A program made the translations under genes and the position numbers. A stretch of 64,000 bases of DNA, from NCBI GenBank assembly GCA_013407085.1, contig JACCGJ010000660.1, positions 62,001-126,000 on the forward strand, read 5' to 3'. Shown one piece after another: positions 19,866 to 31,885 of the stretch (position 1 is its first letter; each line of letters opens with the position of its first letter). This DNA comes from Atriophallophorus winterbourni (Eukaryota > Platyhelminthes > Trematoda > Plagiorchiida > Microphallidae). A model generated the notes under the pieces. That model was not told where the DNA came from. It worked only from the letters and a program-made list of their open reading frames with translations, and did no database searches.

Positions 19866-22726
19866 TTACTTTTTTTCAAAACGATGCTGTTGATTTTGTT
19901 TATTTTGCTATATATTATATTACAGTAATCAAAGAGAGGTATAATGAAAAGTTTATAAAGTTGTAATTAACATTGTTGGAGAGTGAAAAACTTATGAATC
20001 ATATTTACACTCTGCTTTGTCTTCAAGATCACGTGATGTATATGCTCGATGAATGCAAGCGATGCAGAATATCTGAACCCAAGATCACGTGTGCAATCGA
20101 TAATTTGAAGGATTGATCTATCAGTAATTGTAAATCCTGAAGGCATGGACTTAGATTTGTCTAGAAAGAATGAGAGTCCGTTAATTTTACTCCAGTTGGA
20201 CAATACTGCCAAATCTTTGTTTAGCCTGGCAATGTAAGTTTGTGCTTCTGATGATGGAAAAAAGATGACTACTTTCATGCAGACTGCAAACAAGTATATT
20301 TGACTATGACAGATGACCGAATGTACATCATTTATGTATACCAGAAAAAGTTATGGACCTAAAACACTTCCTTGTATCACGCTACTTGGAATCGGCAGGG
20401 TGCGCCATCTGTGACAATTAACCTCAACACAGTATGTGCGATCTGTATGAAAAGAGGTGAGAGAAGAAAGAAGAATCCCACCAATACCAAATGAACTTAG
20501 CTTAGATAGTAATAGTATAGGCGTTACTGTGTCAGAAGCTTTAGTTATATTAAGAAAGACAACTGTGACTGCTAAACCATTTTCAATTGAGTTTGTGATG
20601 CAGTTTGAGTATTCTAACTGGCAAGTGATGCAAGATCTTTTGTTAAGGAATCCGTGCTGTGCCTTAGAAAAGATACTAGGTGTCAGGTATTCTAGTATAG
20701 CTTTTTTACAATTCTTTCAAATAATCCTTATAAGAAGGCAGTATGGTTTATCTGTCGGTAGTTCGTGACTAAGTGTTTTAGGCCAGATTTGTATCTGGGT
20801 ATAACAACTGAGTGTTTCCATTGTGCCGGAAAGGTACCAGATTTGATCGATGCGTTGAATAAGTTCAGTAAGAGAAGTTGAAAGTCTTTGCCATCCAGTT
20901 TGCATATGGCTGAAGGTATGCCTGTTATGTCAGGCTTAAAACTGACAGTTGCTTTCTGACAAAAATTACTTATATCACTCAGGTTTATACTCAAACCATT
21001 TAGTGTATAAACGTATTTCGAAATGTTATAGATAGAGTTAAAATATAGAAGGAATTCTTCACAGATAGCATCAGGTGAACTAATAATTGTTTCAACTGCG
21101 GATAAATGACGATATTTGATAATGAAATCTATGTTGCTGGGTGAGTTGGATGATCTTGACTTGAAAAGTTTACTTAGTGATTTCAGCTTATCCTGACTTA
21201 CTAGGGTTTTGTATTCGTCAGCTCTAAGTGTGTTTTGTAAAAAACATCTGTTACTTTTTGATAGTTCATAAGATTGAAGTAGGGCGAAAATGTCATGCGT
21301 TGCCTTAGCAACAGAATGTATCTCCAATATCTATTTTTTTCAATTATCTGGACTTTCGTTAATTTTGTACGCCTGATGAGCTTATATGACGTCTTTATGA
21401 GTAACCCATTCATTTGTCAATGAAATGTTGAAGAGACCGTTGTGAAATCACCAGAGAGGAAGAATCAGCTTCAGTTTTCTGTTCTAATAAATTCTGACAG
21501 TAGTTTCCAGTTAATGTTGTTGCAGGTTTGCTTATCATCAGATGTCTTCGAAGAGTTTACAGGAGCAGTGGCGCATAATATTTGGAATGATAATATTCTA
21601 TGGTCACCATTAAAGAAGGATGGAAGTACCTCCAGGTTAGCTGGAGACAGGTTCAGATTAAAGACTAGGTCTACGATGTAGTCATTTCTAGTAGGTTTGT
21701 CAATAAATTGCTTATATCCTAGTAAGTCTGGTTGTCTAATAAAAGGTGTATAGCTCCTGTGTAAATTACGAAATTTTGTGTAAAATTACTTCTTATTTTC
21801 TGTTTAAACAATTTGATTCTTCTTAATTCTCGAAAGTTTTCATCTTCCATTATTTTTATGTATACATTTTCCATATCCACTTGTACACCCCTTTTGTTTT
21901 ATTGAAGTAATTCATATTGCTTCTGCTGCCATTAAATTCCACATAATTTGCACGTGATATTTGGAGAAAACACAGACGATTTTTCATCATTGTATTAGTA
22001 ATTTTATCCCTTGTCATTATTAATTTAACAGTCCATCTTGTCAGCATTGGCTGAATTTATTGTTGTCATTTGGATCATTTGAGCATTTTTGGCTCATCAT
22101 TTGTACAACCCGGTACAGTTGAGGTTTGTCCATTGTTGTCTATCGATCTTGCTAATAGTACCGTAGTAAATCTGAATCGTTGTTTTGAATTGTCAAATTA
22201 AGAAACGGGTGGTCTACGCGTTAACCAACGACTTTAGTCGATACAACCTGTGATGTGCAGGATCGTGCCAGTTAAACTTTGGCATGTTGAAATCACCACC
22301 AATGAGTTTCAATTGCGTGTGGTTTAGAGGTGCTTTAATAAACGCATTACCTGAGGAATCCATTCTGGAAATGGTTGAAGTCGGTGGATAGTAAATTCAA
22401 CTTATCATGAGATCTATGGTTGGTAATACAATCCATGTTGAGTCTTCTAGGTCTGACAGACTAGGTGAGGAAAAATTATAGGCTGTAAACAAGGAATGTA
22501 TATAGATAAGAGTATCACTACCACGTTTCGATGTTCGATTATTCCCTAATATCTGTTAATTTACGTAGACTTAATAATTCAGCTTCTAATTTTCTCAATT
22601 TATGCAAGATTAAAGAATTGCCACTATCTAACCTATTAGTGCAATTTCTTGTTTGAGGATTTTTACGAAATTCAATACGGTGAGGCATGGATGTTTTAGA
22701 ATTCATTGTGTAAGAAATATCGTGGA
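19866..22726 (-). pseudogene. non-LTR retrotransposon in unit copy 2, broken
   Basis: Same element and same breaks as in copy 1 (RT finger part 21327-20728, FAVCM in the catalytic position at 20293-19967). A handful of single-base differences set it apart from copies 1 and 3, such as GTGCTGTGCC at 20655 and one T fewer in the T-run near 20703. Confidence 0.8.
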
Positions 22727-23044
22727 ACGATCACGTTCGTCAACTTACTACACTATTTGATCGTTTGTCCAGTCATGGGATTACTATCGACGCGACGAAG
22801 TGCAGTTTTGGTCAGACAGCAGTCGATTTCCTAGATCATAGTCTTTCGGCTTCCGGTATTCAAACACTGGAAGAAAATACGGGAACAATCCTAAACTTTT
22901 CGGAGCCCACCACCTTTAGGCATCTTCGATGATTACTTGGGCTGGTAAACATTTATCTCCGTTTCATCCCACAATGCTTGCGCCTCTCCCAGCCATTAAG
23001 CGATCAGCTTCGTGGTAACGCTAAGACGTTATGTTTAACAGTCG

Positions 23045-23048
23045 AAGC
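23045..23048 (+). other. target-site duplication AAGC, left of Gypsy B (copy 3)
   Basis: Same AAGC at the same place in the unit as in copy 2. The right partner is at 28327-28330. Confidence 0.9.
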
Positions 23049-23452
23049 TGTAGTGACCTACTTTCCCTTGTACATTAGCATTTTGTACATACACTTTTTG
23101 ACCTTGTATGATTATTCATTTTTTGGCCATGTACACTTCATCTGTATCAATGCTTGTACAATATACTTTTTGGCGGTCAATACAATTTCGAACTCGGACT
23201 CTGTCTTCTTCCGTGGTTGTGAAGTCTGTGTGCGCCACTTTGTGCTGGAACTGTGATTAACGGAATCTCCAACATTTTAGCGCTTTCTGCACCTTGAATT
23301 CCATTTCCTGGATTTTCCTGTGTGGATTATTTCGCTATCGTTGGACGTTACGGATCTTTATTTGGACATTTGCTCTCTTGGTCTTTCAGTGAGTTCTTTC
23401 CATTTTTGCTATTTTGTGTGTAGTGCTAGACTTATATTTTCGGTCCACTACA
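23049..23452 (+). repeat. Gypsy B left LTR, plus orientation (copy 3)
   Basis: 404 bp, same ends and apparently the same sequence as 14557-14960. Confidence 0.9.
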
Positions 23453-23462
23453 TAATTGGTGA

Positions 23463-24209
23463 GCCACATGGCCTCCAGTCATCTGAGGTCTTCTTGGGGA
23501 CCATATGAAGTGGTGACGACCAGGAGCTGGAAGAGGGACGGATGATCCCGAGCTCTAGCATGTGCTCAAACTCGGCTCTTGCGATTTTGAGTTTCGACGG
23601 GTGAAGTCGCCTAGGTCTGAAGGAGACTGGTGGTCCGCTAGTGACAATGTGATGTTTCACAGAGTGTGTCACTTTGTCTGTCGGTCTTGGGGGCTGCATG
23701 ACGGATGGGAATTCATGCAGTATAGCACAAAAAGTCGAAGCTTCTGGAGTAACAGCTTTGATGCCGGAGGAAACGGCTTTAGTAGTGATACCTGAGACCT
23801 GTAAAGAGGTTTTCGTATCTACTAATCTCCGCTGTTTTACTTCGACAGTGAGACCGAAGTGAGATAGAAAGTCGATGCCGATTATTGGGCAATTTACCTC
23901 CGCGATGAGAAACACCCATGGAAAACTGCGTCTTAGTCCTAAGTTGAGGGTTAGCAGGCGTTGGCCGTAAGTGTTGATACGAGTGCCATTTGCCGCTTGA
24001 AGAGTGTAGGACGATGGTTTGGAGATGCTGGATGTTGGAGGTATGACGCTGATTTCAGCGCCAGTATCGACTAGAAAGCGCAGACCACTCGATTTGTCTG
24101 TGACATAGAATAGGCGACTTGGGCTTGATGGGCCGGCTACAGTCGTCGCCGTTACTGGCTGGCCCGAAAGTTTGACGTCTTTTGAGCAAAATTGCATGGG
24201 GAAGCGCAC
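23463..24209 (-). CDS. Gypsy B protease and start of RT (copy 3)
   Basis: Same 253-codon frame as in copy 2, with the DTG active site, and cut at the same core junction. Confidence 0.85.
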
Positions 24210-24358
24210 TTAGAGGCTTTATCCCCATATCGTCTGTGATACCAACACATGTTCGGATGTCTCGAGGATCTAGAGTTAGATCTTGAGCGAGGTCGGTTGC
24301 GAGGTTTCGATAAAAGCGACTTTACCACGAGCGTCAATTGGGCTACTTGTTCTTTCAA
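24152..24358 (-). CDS. Gypsy B gag C-terminus with zinc knuckle (copy 3)
   Basis: Same sequence as 15660-15866, with the same in-frame TAG upstream (24398-24400). Confidence 0.75.
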   Translation of the reverse strand: MKEQVAQLTLVVKSLLSKPRNRPRSRSNSRSSRHPNMCWYHRRYGDKASKCASPCNFAQKTSNFRASQ

Positions 24359-24400
24359 TTCTGTACAAGAACATTGAGGGGCGCTGTGTGCAGAAACCTA

Positions 24401-24940
24401 CGTAATTTGGTCGGTCTTTTTGGCTTCAATCATTTTATCCGCTGCTTGTGCAAGCTCGTCTAGTGGCACATAGGTGTTCAAACCCGCTAAAACTTGGCGT
24501 GTATCAGATGGGAGATTTTTTAACCACAACTGTTTAAAAATACTTTCATCCATTTTTCTACCCCCGAGTATCTCTTTCATATAACGAAGTAATTGAGAGG
24601 GCTTTCTGTCGTCAAGCTGCATCTGTGAGAAAAGGGTGTCGAGTTTTCGTTGTTCGGAGATACCCACTCGTTCAATCAGTGCGGATTTTAACTTTTCGTA
24701 TGGGTCATCCTCAGGCATGGAATGAATTAAGTCACTGACTTCTTCGGCTATCTCGAGTGGAAGTAGACGCACCACGTGGGAAAACATAATAGTCTGGTCA
24801 GTGATGTTATAAATACGAAAAGTTGCTTCGATTTGACCGAACCATAAACCTGGGTTGGATGCACCAAAAACTGGTAATGAGCATGAAATATTCTGTGACT
24901 GAAGGGTTTGAGGATCTTTACTTAAAGAAGGATAGCTCAT
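24401..24940 (-). CDS. Gypsy B gag (copy 3)
   Basis: Same protein as 15909-16448, start placed at the equivalent ATG at 24940. Confidence 0.8.
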
Positions 24941-25049
24941 GGTGGGGGGTTTAAGTGAGTATTCCAAAATATAAGCCAAAAATTTACAAATACGAAATTA
25001 TCGTAAATGAAAAAAATGCAGTGTCAGGAGTAGACGGGCTCACCAATTA

Positions 25050-25452
25050 TGTAGTGTACCGAAAATATAAGTCTAGCACTACACACCAAATGGCAAAAAT
25101 AGAAAGAACTCACTGAAAGACCAAGAGAGCAAATGTCCAAATAAAGATCCGTAACGTCCAACGATAGCGAAATAATCCACACAGGAAAATTCAGGAAATG
25201 GAATTCAAGGTGCAGAAAGCGCTAAAATGTTGGAGATTCCGTTAATCACAGTTCCAGCACAAGGTGGCGCACACAGACTTCACAACCACGGAAGAAGACA
25301 GAGTCAAAGTTCGAAATTGTATTGACCGCCAAAAAGTATATTGTACAAGCATTGATACAGATGAAGTGTACATGGCCAAAAAATGAATAATCATACAAGG
25401 CCAAAAAGTGTATGTACAAAATGCTAAGTACAAGGGAAAGTAGGTCACTACA
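25050..25452 (-). repeat. Gypsy B central LTR, minus orientation (copy 3)
   Basis: 403 bp. Unlike its partner in copy 2, its 5' part (around 25380-25452) agrees with the outer plus LTRs (CCTACTTTCCCTTGTACTTA in minus reading, near-identical). The polypurine tract follows at 25453-25465. Confidence 0.85.
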
Positions 25453-25512
25453 ATACTCCCCCACCAGAGCGTTAGTTAGGCTTGAATGAAGGGTAACATA
25501 CGCTCGAAATGT

Positions 25513-28057
25513 TCATAAGGTCACGTAATCAGCAAGGCGTTTGGGCCAATGCACATGTCTACCGGTTCGGGTTTGAACGGGGGTAGGAGGGACCGGGGAG
25601 TTGGGATGAACACGGGTGGAGGTTGGCACATGAGGATTATCAGGGGGTTGTGCGTGAGGCGTAGTGATGCTTGGTGGAGGTTGCGGCTTAAGCTCGACAA
25701 AAGCGGGTTTTAGGCGGTCAATAGAAACTGTGTCACGTCGACCATTCATATCCAAAACGAAGAACTTGTGTTTACGCTCAATAACTCTGTGAGGTCCGTG
25801 ATAGGATGGCTGAAGAGGTTTACAAACAGAGTCGCGTCGCACAAAAACAAAAGTCACACGTATCAAGATGAGGTGATTTTTGTTGGTGAATAATGCGCTG
25901 ACGAGGAGGCGTAAAGTCTAACTTGGACATGAACGTGCGCAAGCGAGAAATGTAATCTGACGCCGGAGGTAGTGACTGGCAGGGTACAACGAGTTCACCG
26001 GGAAGACACAAGGCGGTACCAAAAACTAACTCTGCGGCTGAGCACTGCATGTCTTCTTTGATAGCGGAACGTATTCCAAGAAGAACAAGTGGCAAATTCT
26101 CAGTCCATTTATTAGGATCGGGTTGACAAGCTAAAGAGGCTTTAAGCTGTCGATGGAAGCGTTCAACCAATCCGTTCGAGTTAGGGTGGTAGGCAGTGGT
26201 TCGGATGTGCTGACAGCCAAGGAATCGCGTCAAATCTCGGAACAGAGTCGATTGAAACTGAGCGCCACGGTCGGTTGTGATGACAGATGGTGTGCCAAAA
26301 TTGGCAATCCAATGTTCGACGAAGGCGCGTGCTACGGTCTCTGAACATGTGTCTTTGATCGGAACAGCAATCGGCCATCGAGTAAAGCGATCAATCGCCG
26401 TTAGGATGAATGAGTATCCGTTCGATGATGGCATAGGACCGACAAGATCAAGATGCACATGAGAGAATCGAGAGTTGGGATGCCTAAATGGAACGTAAGG
26501 TGTGAAGGTATGTCGAGATATCTTGTTCTTTTGACAAGGAATGCAATGCTGGACCCAATTTCGTATATCCTTATTCATGGACGGCCAAACGAAACGATCT
26601 GCGATTAGCCTCACGGTGGCACGCTTTCCAGGATGGGACATCGAATGAAAATGATCAAAAATGGCACGTCGCAGAGAAAGAGGGACAAGAGGTCTAGGTT
26701 TCCCTGTCGAGATATCGCACATCAACGAGGCATCGGCGTTTCGTAACTGAATTTGCTGCAAATCCAGGGATCGACACTTTGCGAGTTCGGTTTTATCAAT
26801 CTCGGCTTGATGGTTAGTCAAAAGGGAGAGATCAAATGGTGTGCCTGTAGACAAAACAGAAATGTCAGGTCTTGATAAAGCATCGGCGACCAAGTTAGCA
26901 TCCCCTTTGACGTAACGAATATCGGTAGAGAACTGAGAGATGTAATCTAAGTGGCGAATCTCGCGTGGCGAATGACGATCAAGTTTAGACTGCAGAGCAA
27001 AAGTCAATGGTTTGTGATCCGTAAAGATAATGAAGTCACGACCTTCCAGTAAATGACGGAAATGCCGAATGGCCAAATATATCGCAAGTAATTCACGGCC
27101 AAATGTGCTGTAGCGAGTTTGTGCCGGATTAAGCTTTTGCGAGAAAAATGCCAGTGGACGGACTGTGTTCTTGTGGTGTTGTTGTAAAACAGCTCCCACA
27201 GCCGAATTGGAGGCATCGGTGGTCAATGACAAAGGAAAGGTCGGTTCCGGATCAATGAATGAGAGTTCTGTGGCACTGCAAAGAGCTTTTTTGGATGCGG
27301 CAAAAGCTTCAAGTGCCTCAGGCGAAAGCTGAAGAGATTTTGATTTGGAGTCGAGCAAATCGGTCAGCGGTGCAATGATCTTTGCGCAGTTTGGAATAAA
27401 GCGACGGTAAAAGTTGATCATGCCGATAAAGCGGCGCAACTGCGTTACCGTTGTGGGGACAGGAAAGTCGGAAATCGCCTGGCATTTCTCGGGAAGAGGT
27501 GTGATACCAGATCGAGTAAGGCGATGACCGAGGAAGTCCAGTGAATCTGTGCCGAAAATGCATTTACTTGGGTTGATCTTTATCCCGTAGTTAACGAAAC
27601 GCTCTAAAACGAGACGGATGTGCTCAACATGCTCCTCTGGAGAGTTGCTGGCAATCAAGACGTCGTCGATGTATGCGTAGGCAAACGGCAAGCCTCGCAA
27701 GACTTCGTCGATGAAACGTTGGAAGGTTTGTGCAGCGTTTCTCAGGCCAAAGAGCATCCGTGTGAATTCGTATAAGCCGGAAGGAGTTGTGACTGCCGTT
27801 TTGGGTATGTCTTCCTCGGCTACCGGGATGTGATAATAAGCACGGACGAGATCAAGCTTAGTAAGTATCGTTGTGGCACAAAGATTCAAAGAGAAATCGT
27901 GGATGTGTGGCACCGGGTATCTGTAGGGGACCGTTCGGTTGTTGAAAGCACGATAGTCGCCACATGGCCTCCAGTCATCTGAGGTCTTCTTGAGGACCAT
28001 ATGAAGTGGTGACGACCAGGAGCTGGAAGAGGGACGGATGATCCCGAGCTCTAGCAT
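25513..28057 (-). pseudogene. Gypsy B pol (copy 3), one frameshift near the C-terminus
   Basis: Open for 745 codons from 28057 to 25820, with the same RT, RNase H and integrase catalytic residues as copy 2. An extra base in the A-rich run near 25846-25852 shifts the frame. The rest of the C-terminal tail (after the integrase core) continues in the next frame, 25866-25513. The break is downstream of the D,D35E core, so only the Pro-rich C-terminal tail is lost. Confidence 0.88.
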
Positions 28058-28064
28058 GTGCTCA

Positions 28065-28326
28065 AACTCGGACTCTGTCTTCTTCCGTGGTTGTGAAGTC
28101 TGTGTGCGCCACTTTGTGCTGGAACTGTGATTATCGGAATCTCCAACATTTTAGCGCTTTCTGCACCTTAAATTCCATTTCCTGGATTTTCCTGTGTGGA
28201 TTATTTCGCTATCGTTGGACGTTACGGATTTTTATTTGGACATTTGCTTTCTTGGTCTTTCAGTGAGTTCTTTCCATTTTTGCCATTTTGTGTGTAGTGC
28301 TAGACTTATATTTTCGGTCCACTACA
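28065..28326 (+). repeat. Gypsy B right LTR, truncated (copy 3)
   Basis: Same as 19566-19827, followed by AAGC at 28327-28330. Confidence 0.88.
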
Positions 28327-28364
28327 AAGCTAAATCGGCGTTCACGTCATTCAATAAGTACGTT

Positions 28365-31265
28365 TTACTTTTTTTCAAAACGATGCTGTTGATTTTGTTT
28401 ATTTTGCTATATATTATATTACAGTAATCAAAGAGAGGTATAATGAAAAGTTTATAAAGTTGTAATTAACATTGTTGGAGAGTGAAAAACTTATGAATCA
28501 TATTTACACTCTGCTTTGTCTTCAAGATCACGTGATGTATATGCTCGATGAATGCAAGCGATGCAGAATATCTGAACCCAAGATCACGTGTGCAATCGAT
28601 AATTTGAAGGATTGATCTATCAGTAATTGTAAATCCTGAAGGCATGGACTTAGATTTGTCTAGAAAGAATGAGAGTCCGTTAATTTTACTCCAGTTGGAC
28701 AATACTGCCAAATCTTTGTTTAGCCTGGCAATGTAAGTTTGTGCTTCTGATGATGGAAAAAAGATGACTACTTTCATGCAGACTGCAAACAAGTATATTT
28801 GACTATGACAGATGACCGAATGTACATCATTTATGTATACCAGAAAAAGTTATGGACCTAAAACACTTCCTTGTATCACGCTACTTGGAATCGGCAGGGT
28901 GCGCCATCTGTGACAATTAACCTCAACACAGTATGTGCGATCTGTATGAAAAGAGGTGAGAGAAGAAAGAAGAATCCCACCAATACCAAATGAACTTAGC
29001 TTAGATAGTAATAGTATAGGCGTTACTGTGTCAGAAGCTTTAGTTATATTAAGAAAGACAACTGTGACTGCTAAACCATTTTCAATTGAGTTTGTGATGC
29101 AGTTTGAGTATTCTAACTGGCAAGTGATGCAAGATCTTTTGTTAAGGAATCCGTACTGTGCCTTAGAAAAGATACTAGGTGTCAGGTATTCTAGTATAGC
29201 TTTTTTTACAATTCTTTCAAATAATCCTTATAAGAAGGCAGTATGGTTTATCTGTCGGTAGTTCGTGACTAAGTGTTTTGAGCCAGATTTGTATCTGGGT
29301 ATAACAACTGAGTGTTTCCATTGTACCGGAAAGGTACCAGATTTGATCGATGCGTTGAATAAGTTCAGTAAGAGAAGTTGAAAGTCTTTGCCATCCAGTT
29401 TGCATATGGCTGGAGGTATGCCTGTTATGTCAGGCTTAAAACTGACAGTTGCTTTCTGACAAAAATTACTTATATCACTCAGGTTTATACTCAAACCATT
29501 TAGTGTATAAACGTATTTCGAAATGTTATAGATAGAGTTAAAATATAGAAGGAATTCTTCACAGATAGCATCAGGTGAACTAATAATTGTTTCAACTGCG
29601 GATAAATGACGATATTTGATAATGAAATCTATGTTGCTGGGTGAGTTGGATGATCTTAACTTGAAAAGTTTACTTAGTGATTTCAGCTTATCCTGACTTA
29701 CTAGGGTTTTGTATTCGTCAGCTCTAAGTGTGTTTTGTAAAAAACATCTGTTACTTTTTGATAGTTCATAAGATTGAAGTAGGGCGAAAATGTCATGCGT
29801 TGCCTTAGCAACAGAATGTATCTCCAATATCTATTTTTTTCAATTATCTGGACTTTCGTTAATTTTGTACGCCTGATGAGCTTATATGACGTCTTTATGA
29901 GTAACCCATTCATTTGTCAATGAAATGTTGAAGAGACCGTTGTGAAATCACCAGAGAGGAAGAATCAGCTTCAGTTTTCTGTTCTAATAAATTCTGACAG
30001 TAGTTTCCAGTTAATGTTGTTGCAGGTTTGCTTATCATCAGATGTCTTCGAAGAGTTTACAGGAGCAGTGGCGCATAATATTTGGAATGATAATATTCTA
30101 TGGTCACCATTAAAGAAGGATGGAAGTACCTCCAGGTTAGCTGGAGACAGGTTCAGATTAAAGACTAGGTCTACGATGTAGTCATTTCTAGTAGGTTTGT
30201 CAATAAATTGCTTATATCCTAGTAAGTCTGGTTGTCTAATAAAAGGTGTATAGCTCCTGTGTAAATTACGAAATTTTGTGTAAAATTACTTCTTATTTTC
30301 TGTTTAAACAATTTGATTCTTCTTAATTCTCGAAAGTTTTCATCTTCCATTATTTTTATGTATACATTTTCCATATCCACTTGTACACCCCTTTTGTTTT
30401 ATTGAAGTAATTCATATTGCTTCTGCTGCCATTAAATTCCACATAATTTGCACGTGATATTTGGAGAAAACACAGACGATTTTTCATCATTGTATTAGTA
30501 ATTTTATCCCTTGTCATTATTAATTTAACAGTCCATCTTGTCAGCATTGGCTGAATTTATTGTTGTCATTTGGATCATTTGAGCATTTTTGGCTCATCAT
30601 TTGTACAACCCGGTACAGTTGAGGTTTGTCCATTGTTGTCTATCGATCTTGCTAATAGTACCGTAGTAAATCTGAATCGTTGTTTTGAATTGTCAAATTA
30701 AGAAACGGGTGGTCTACGCGTTAACCAACGACTTTAGTCGATACAACCTGTGATGTGCAGGATCGTGCCAGTTAAACTTTGGCATGTTGAAATCACCACC
30801 AATGAGTTTCAATTGCGTGTGGTTTAGAGGTGCTTTAATAAACGCATTACCTGAGGAATCCATTCTGGAAATGGTTGAAGTCGGTGGATAGTAAATTCAA
30901 CTTATCATGAGATCTATGGTTGGTAATACAATCCATGTTGAGTCTTCTAGGTCTGACAGACTAGGTGAGGAAAAATTATAGGCTGTAAACAAGGAATGTA
31001 TATAGATAAGAGTATCACTACCACGTTTCGATGTTCGATTATTCCCTAATATCTGTTAATTTACGTAGACCTAATAATTCAGCTTCTAATTTTCTCAATT
31101 TATGCAAGATTAAAGAATTGCCACTATCTAACCTATTAGTGCAATTTCTTGTTTGAGGATTTTTACGAAATTCAATACGGTGAGGCATGGATGTTTTAGA
31201 ATTCATTGTGTAAGAAATATCGTGGAACGAAGATTTTGACTTTTTGGATAATATCACAAATATAT
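28365..31265 (-). pseudogene. non-LTR retrotransposon in unit copy 3, longest 5' end
   Basis: Same broken endonuclease-RT element as in copies 1 and 2. On the right it runs about 30 bp past the unit border; the minus-strand frame starting near 31257 (MILSKKSKSSFHDISYTMNS) passes through the border unbroken. This shows that the border in copies 1 and 2 is a break inside the element and not its natural end. Confidence 0.78.
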
Positions 31266-31753
31266 AAGATCCGAGTTGAAGTGTTTAGAAGAAAAAGTAT
31301 AATGAAAACGTAATTGGGAACACGTCCCGTATAAAAGCAGCGCGCGCCACCCTAATTGCTATGCAACATTAGGTAGTTCACCCTTTCCAGCGTTATCTGA
31401 TAAGCAAAGTTAATGCTAGGGTTCTGTTTTATTTTAATACACGACTCTTATTTAGCTGACCTCTCACCGTACTGGTGAAGAGAAATTGATTTTTATTTTT
31501 CCAGTATAATTCATAACGAGGTGCTTCCTAAATACAATCCTGATGATCTTTTGCCGTCCAGATCATTAAAGATATCCAACTGACAATGAGAAAAGACGTT
31601 TTAGCAGTGGTTGTTGCTTGTCTGCAGCTTTCCACCTAAAAAAAATTCTGGACGCTCGATTAGCTCCTTAGCCACTTACTGTCCCGCGCAACTGAACTGA
31701 ACTGAACTTATCTGTAACGTTTTGAACTTTGGTGTCTCACCAAGGGTGAAATA
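31266..31753. other. no recognised gene
   Basis: Non-coding sequence between the tandem array and the Gypsy gag scrap. It contains TGAACTGAACTGAACT at 31691. I see no further element. Confidence 0.4.
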
Positions 31754-31880
31754 TTTGATTCAATTATTACTACATATTTTCTTACTTCAGCAGGAAAAGA
31801 TGTTTATGCTCTGTTGAAAAATTTATTATTTTCTATTTTACCAACTAATAAGAATTTCAATGTATTGAAATCAATTTTAA
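31754..31880 (+). pseudogene. gag scrap of another Gypsy element
   Basis: 42 codons: FDSIITTYFLTSAGKDVYA then LLKNLLFSILPTN and NVLKSILIG. This is the typical early gag block of Gypsy elements of the kind with a YFLTS-G-D-YALLK core. It is distinct from Gypsy A and B gag. It joins directly to the Penelope-like element. Confidence 0.5.
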
Positions 31881-31885
31881 TAGGA

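Larger units (their letters stand above)
14235..22726. repeat. tandem unit, copy 2 (8492 bp, with Gypsy B)
   Basis: Same unit as copy 1 with a 5271-bp Gypsy B insertion plus a 4-bp target duplication (8492 minus 5275 equals 3217). Its Gypsy A part (14235-14556) shares several single-base differences with copy 3 against copy 1, for example ATCGACGCG, GGCTTCCGG and GTAAACATTT. Confidence 0.9.
23049..28326. mobile_element. Gypsy B composite, copy 3
   Basis: Same inverted-core structure, junctions and target site as the copy at 14557-19827, so it arose by duplication and not by a second insertion. It is 7 bp longer, mainly because of differences in the central LTR and one extra base in pol. Confidence 0.88.
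22727..31230. repeat. tandem unit, copy 3 (about 8.5 kb, with Gypsy B)
   Basis: Starts at the ACGA of 22727-22730 and ends at the ACGA of 31227-31230. There the non-LTR element does not jump back to Gypsy A but continues into its own further 5' sequence (AGATTTTGACTTTTTGG). This marks the right end of the array and the original unit sequence. Confidence 0.9.

Noticed and set aside
11018..31230. Bacterial-style composite transposon or integrated virus
   Set aside because: All parts are Ty3/Gypsy and non-LTR retroelements; no envelope-like frame, no capsid gene other than gag, and no transposase.
31451..31485. Hammerhead ribozyme at CTGACCTCTCACC...GGTGAAGAGAAAT
   Set aside because: There is a stem followed by GAAA, but the conserved CTGANGA core is absent.
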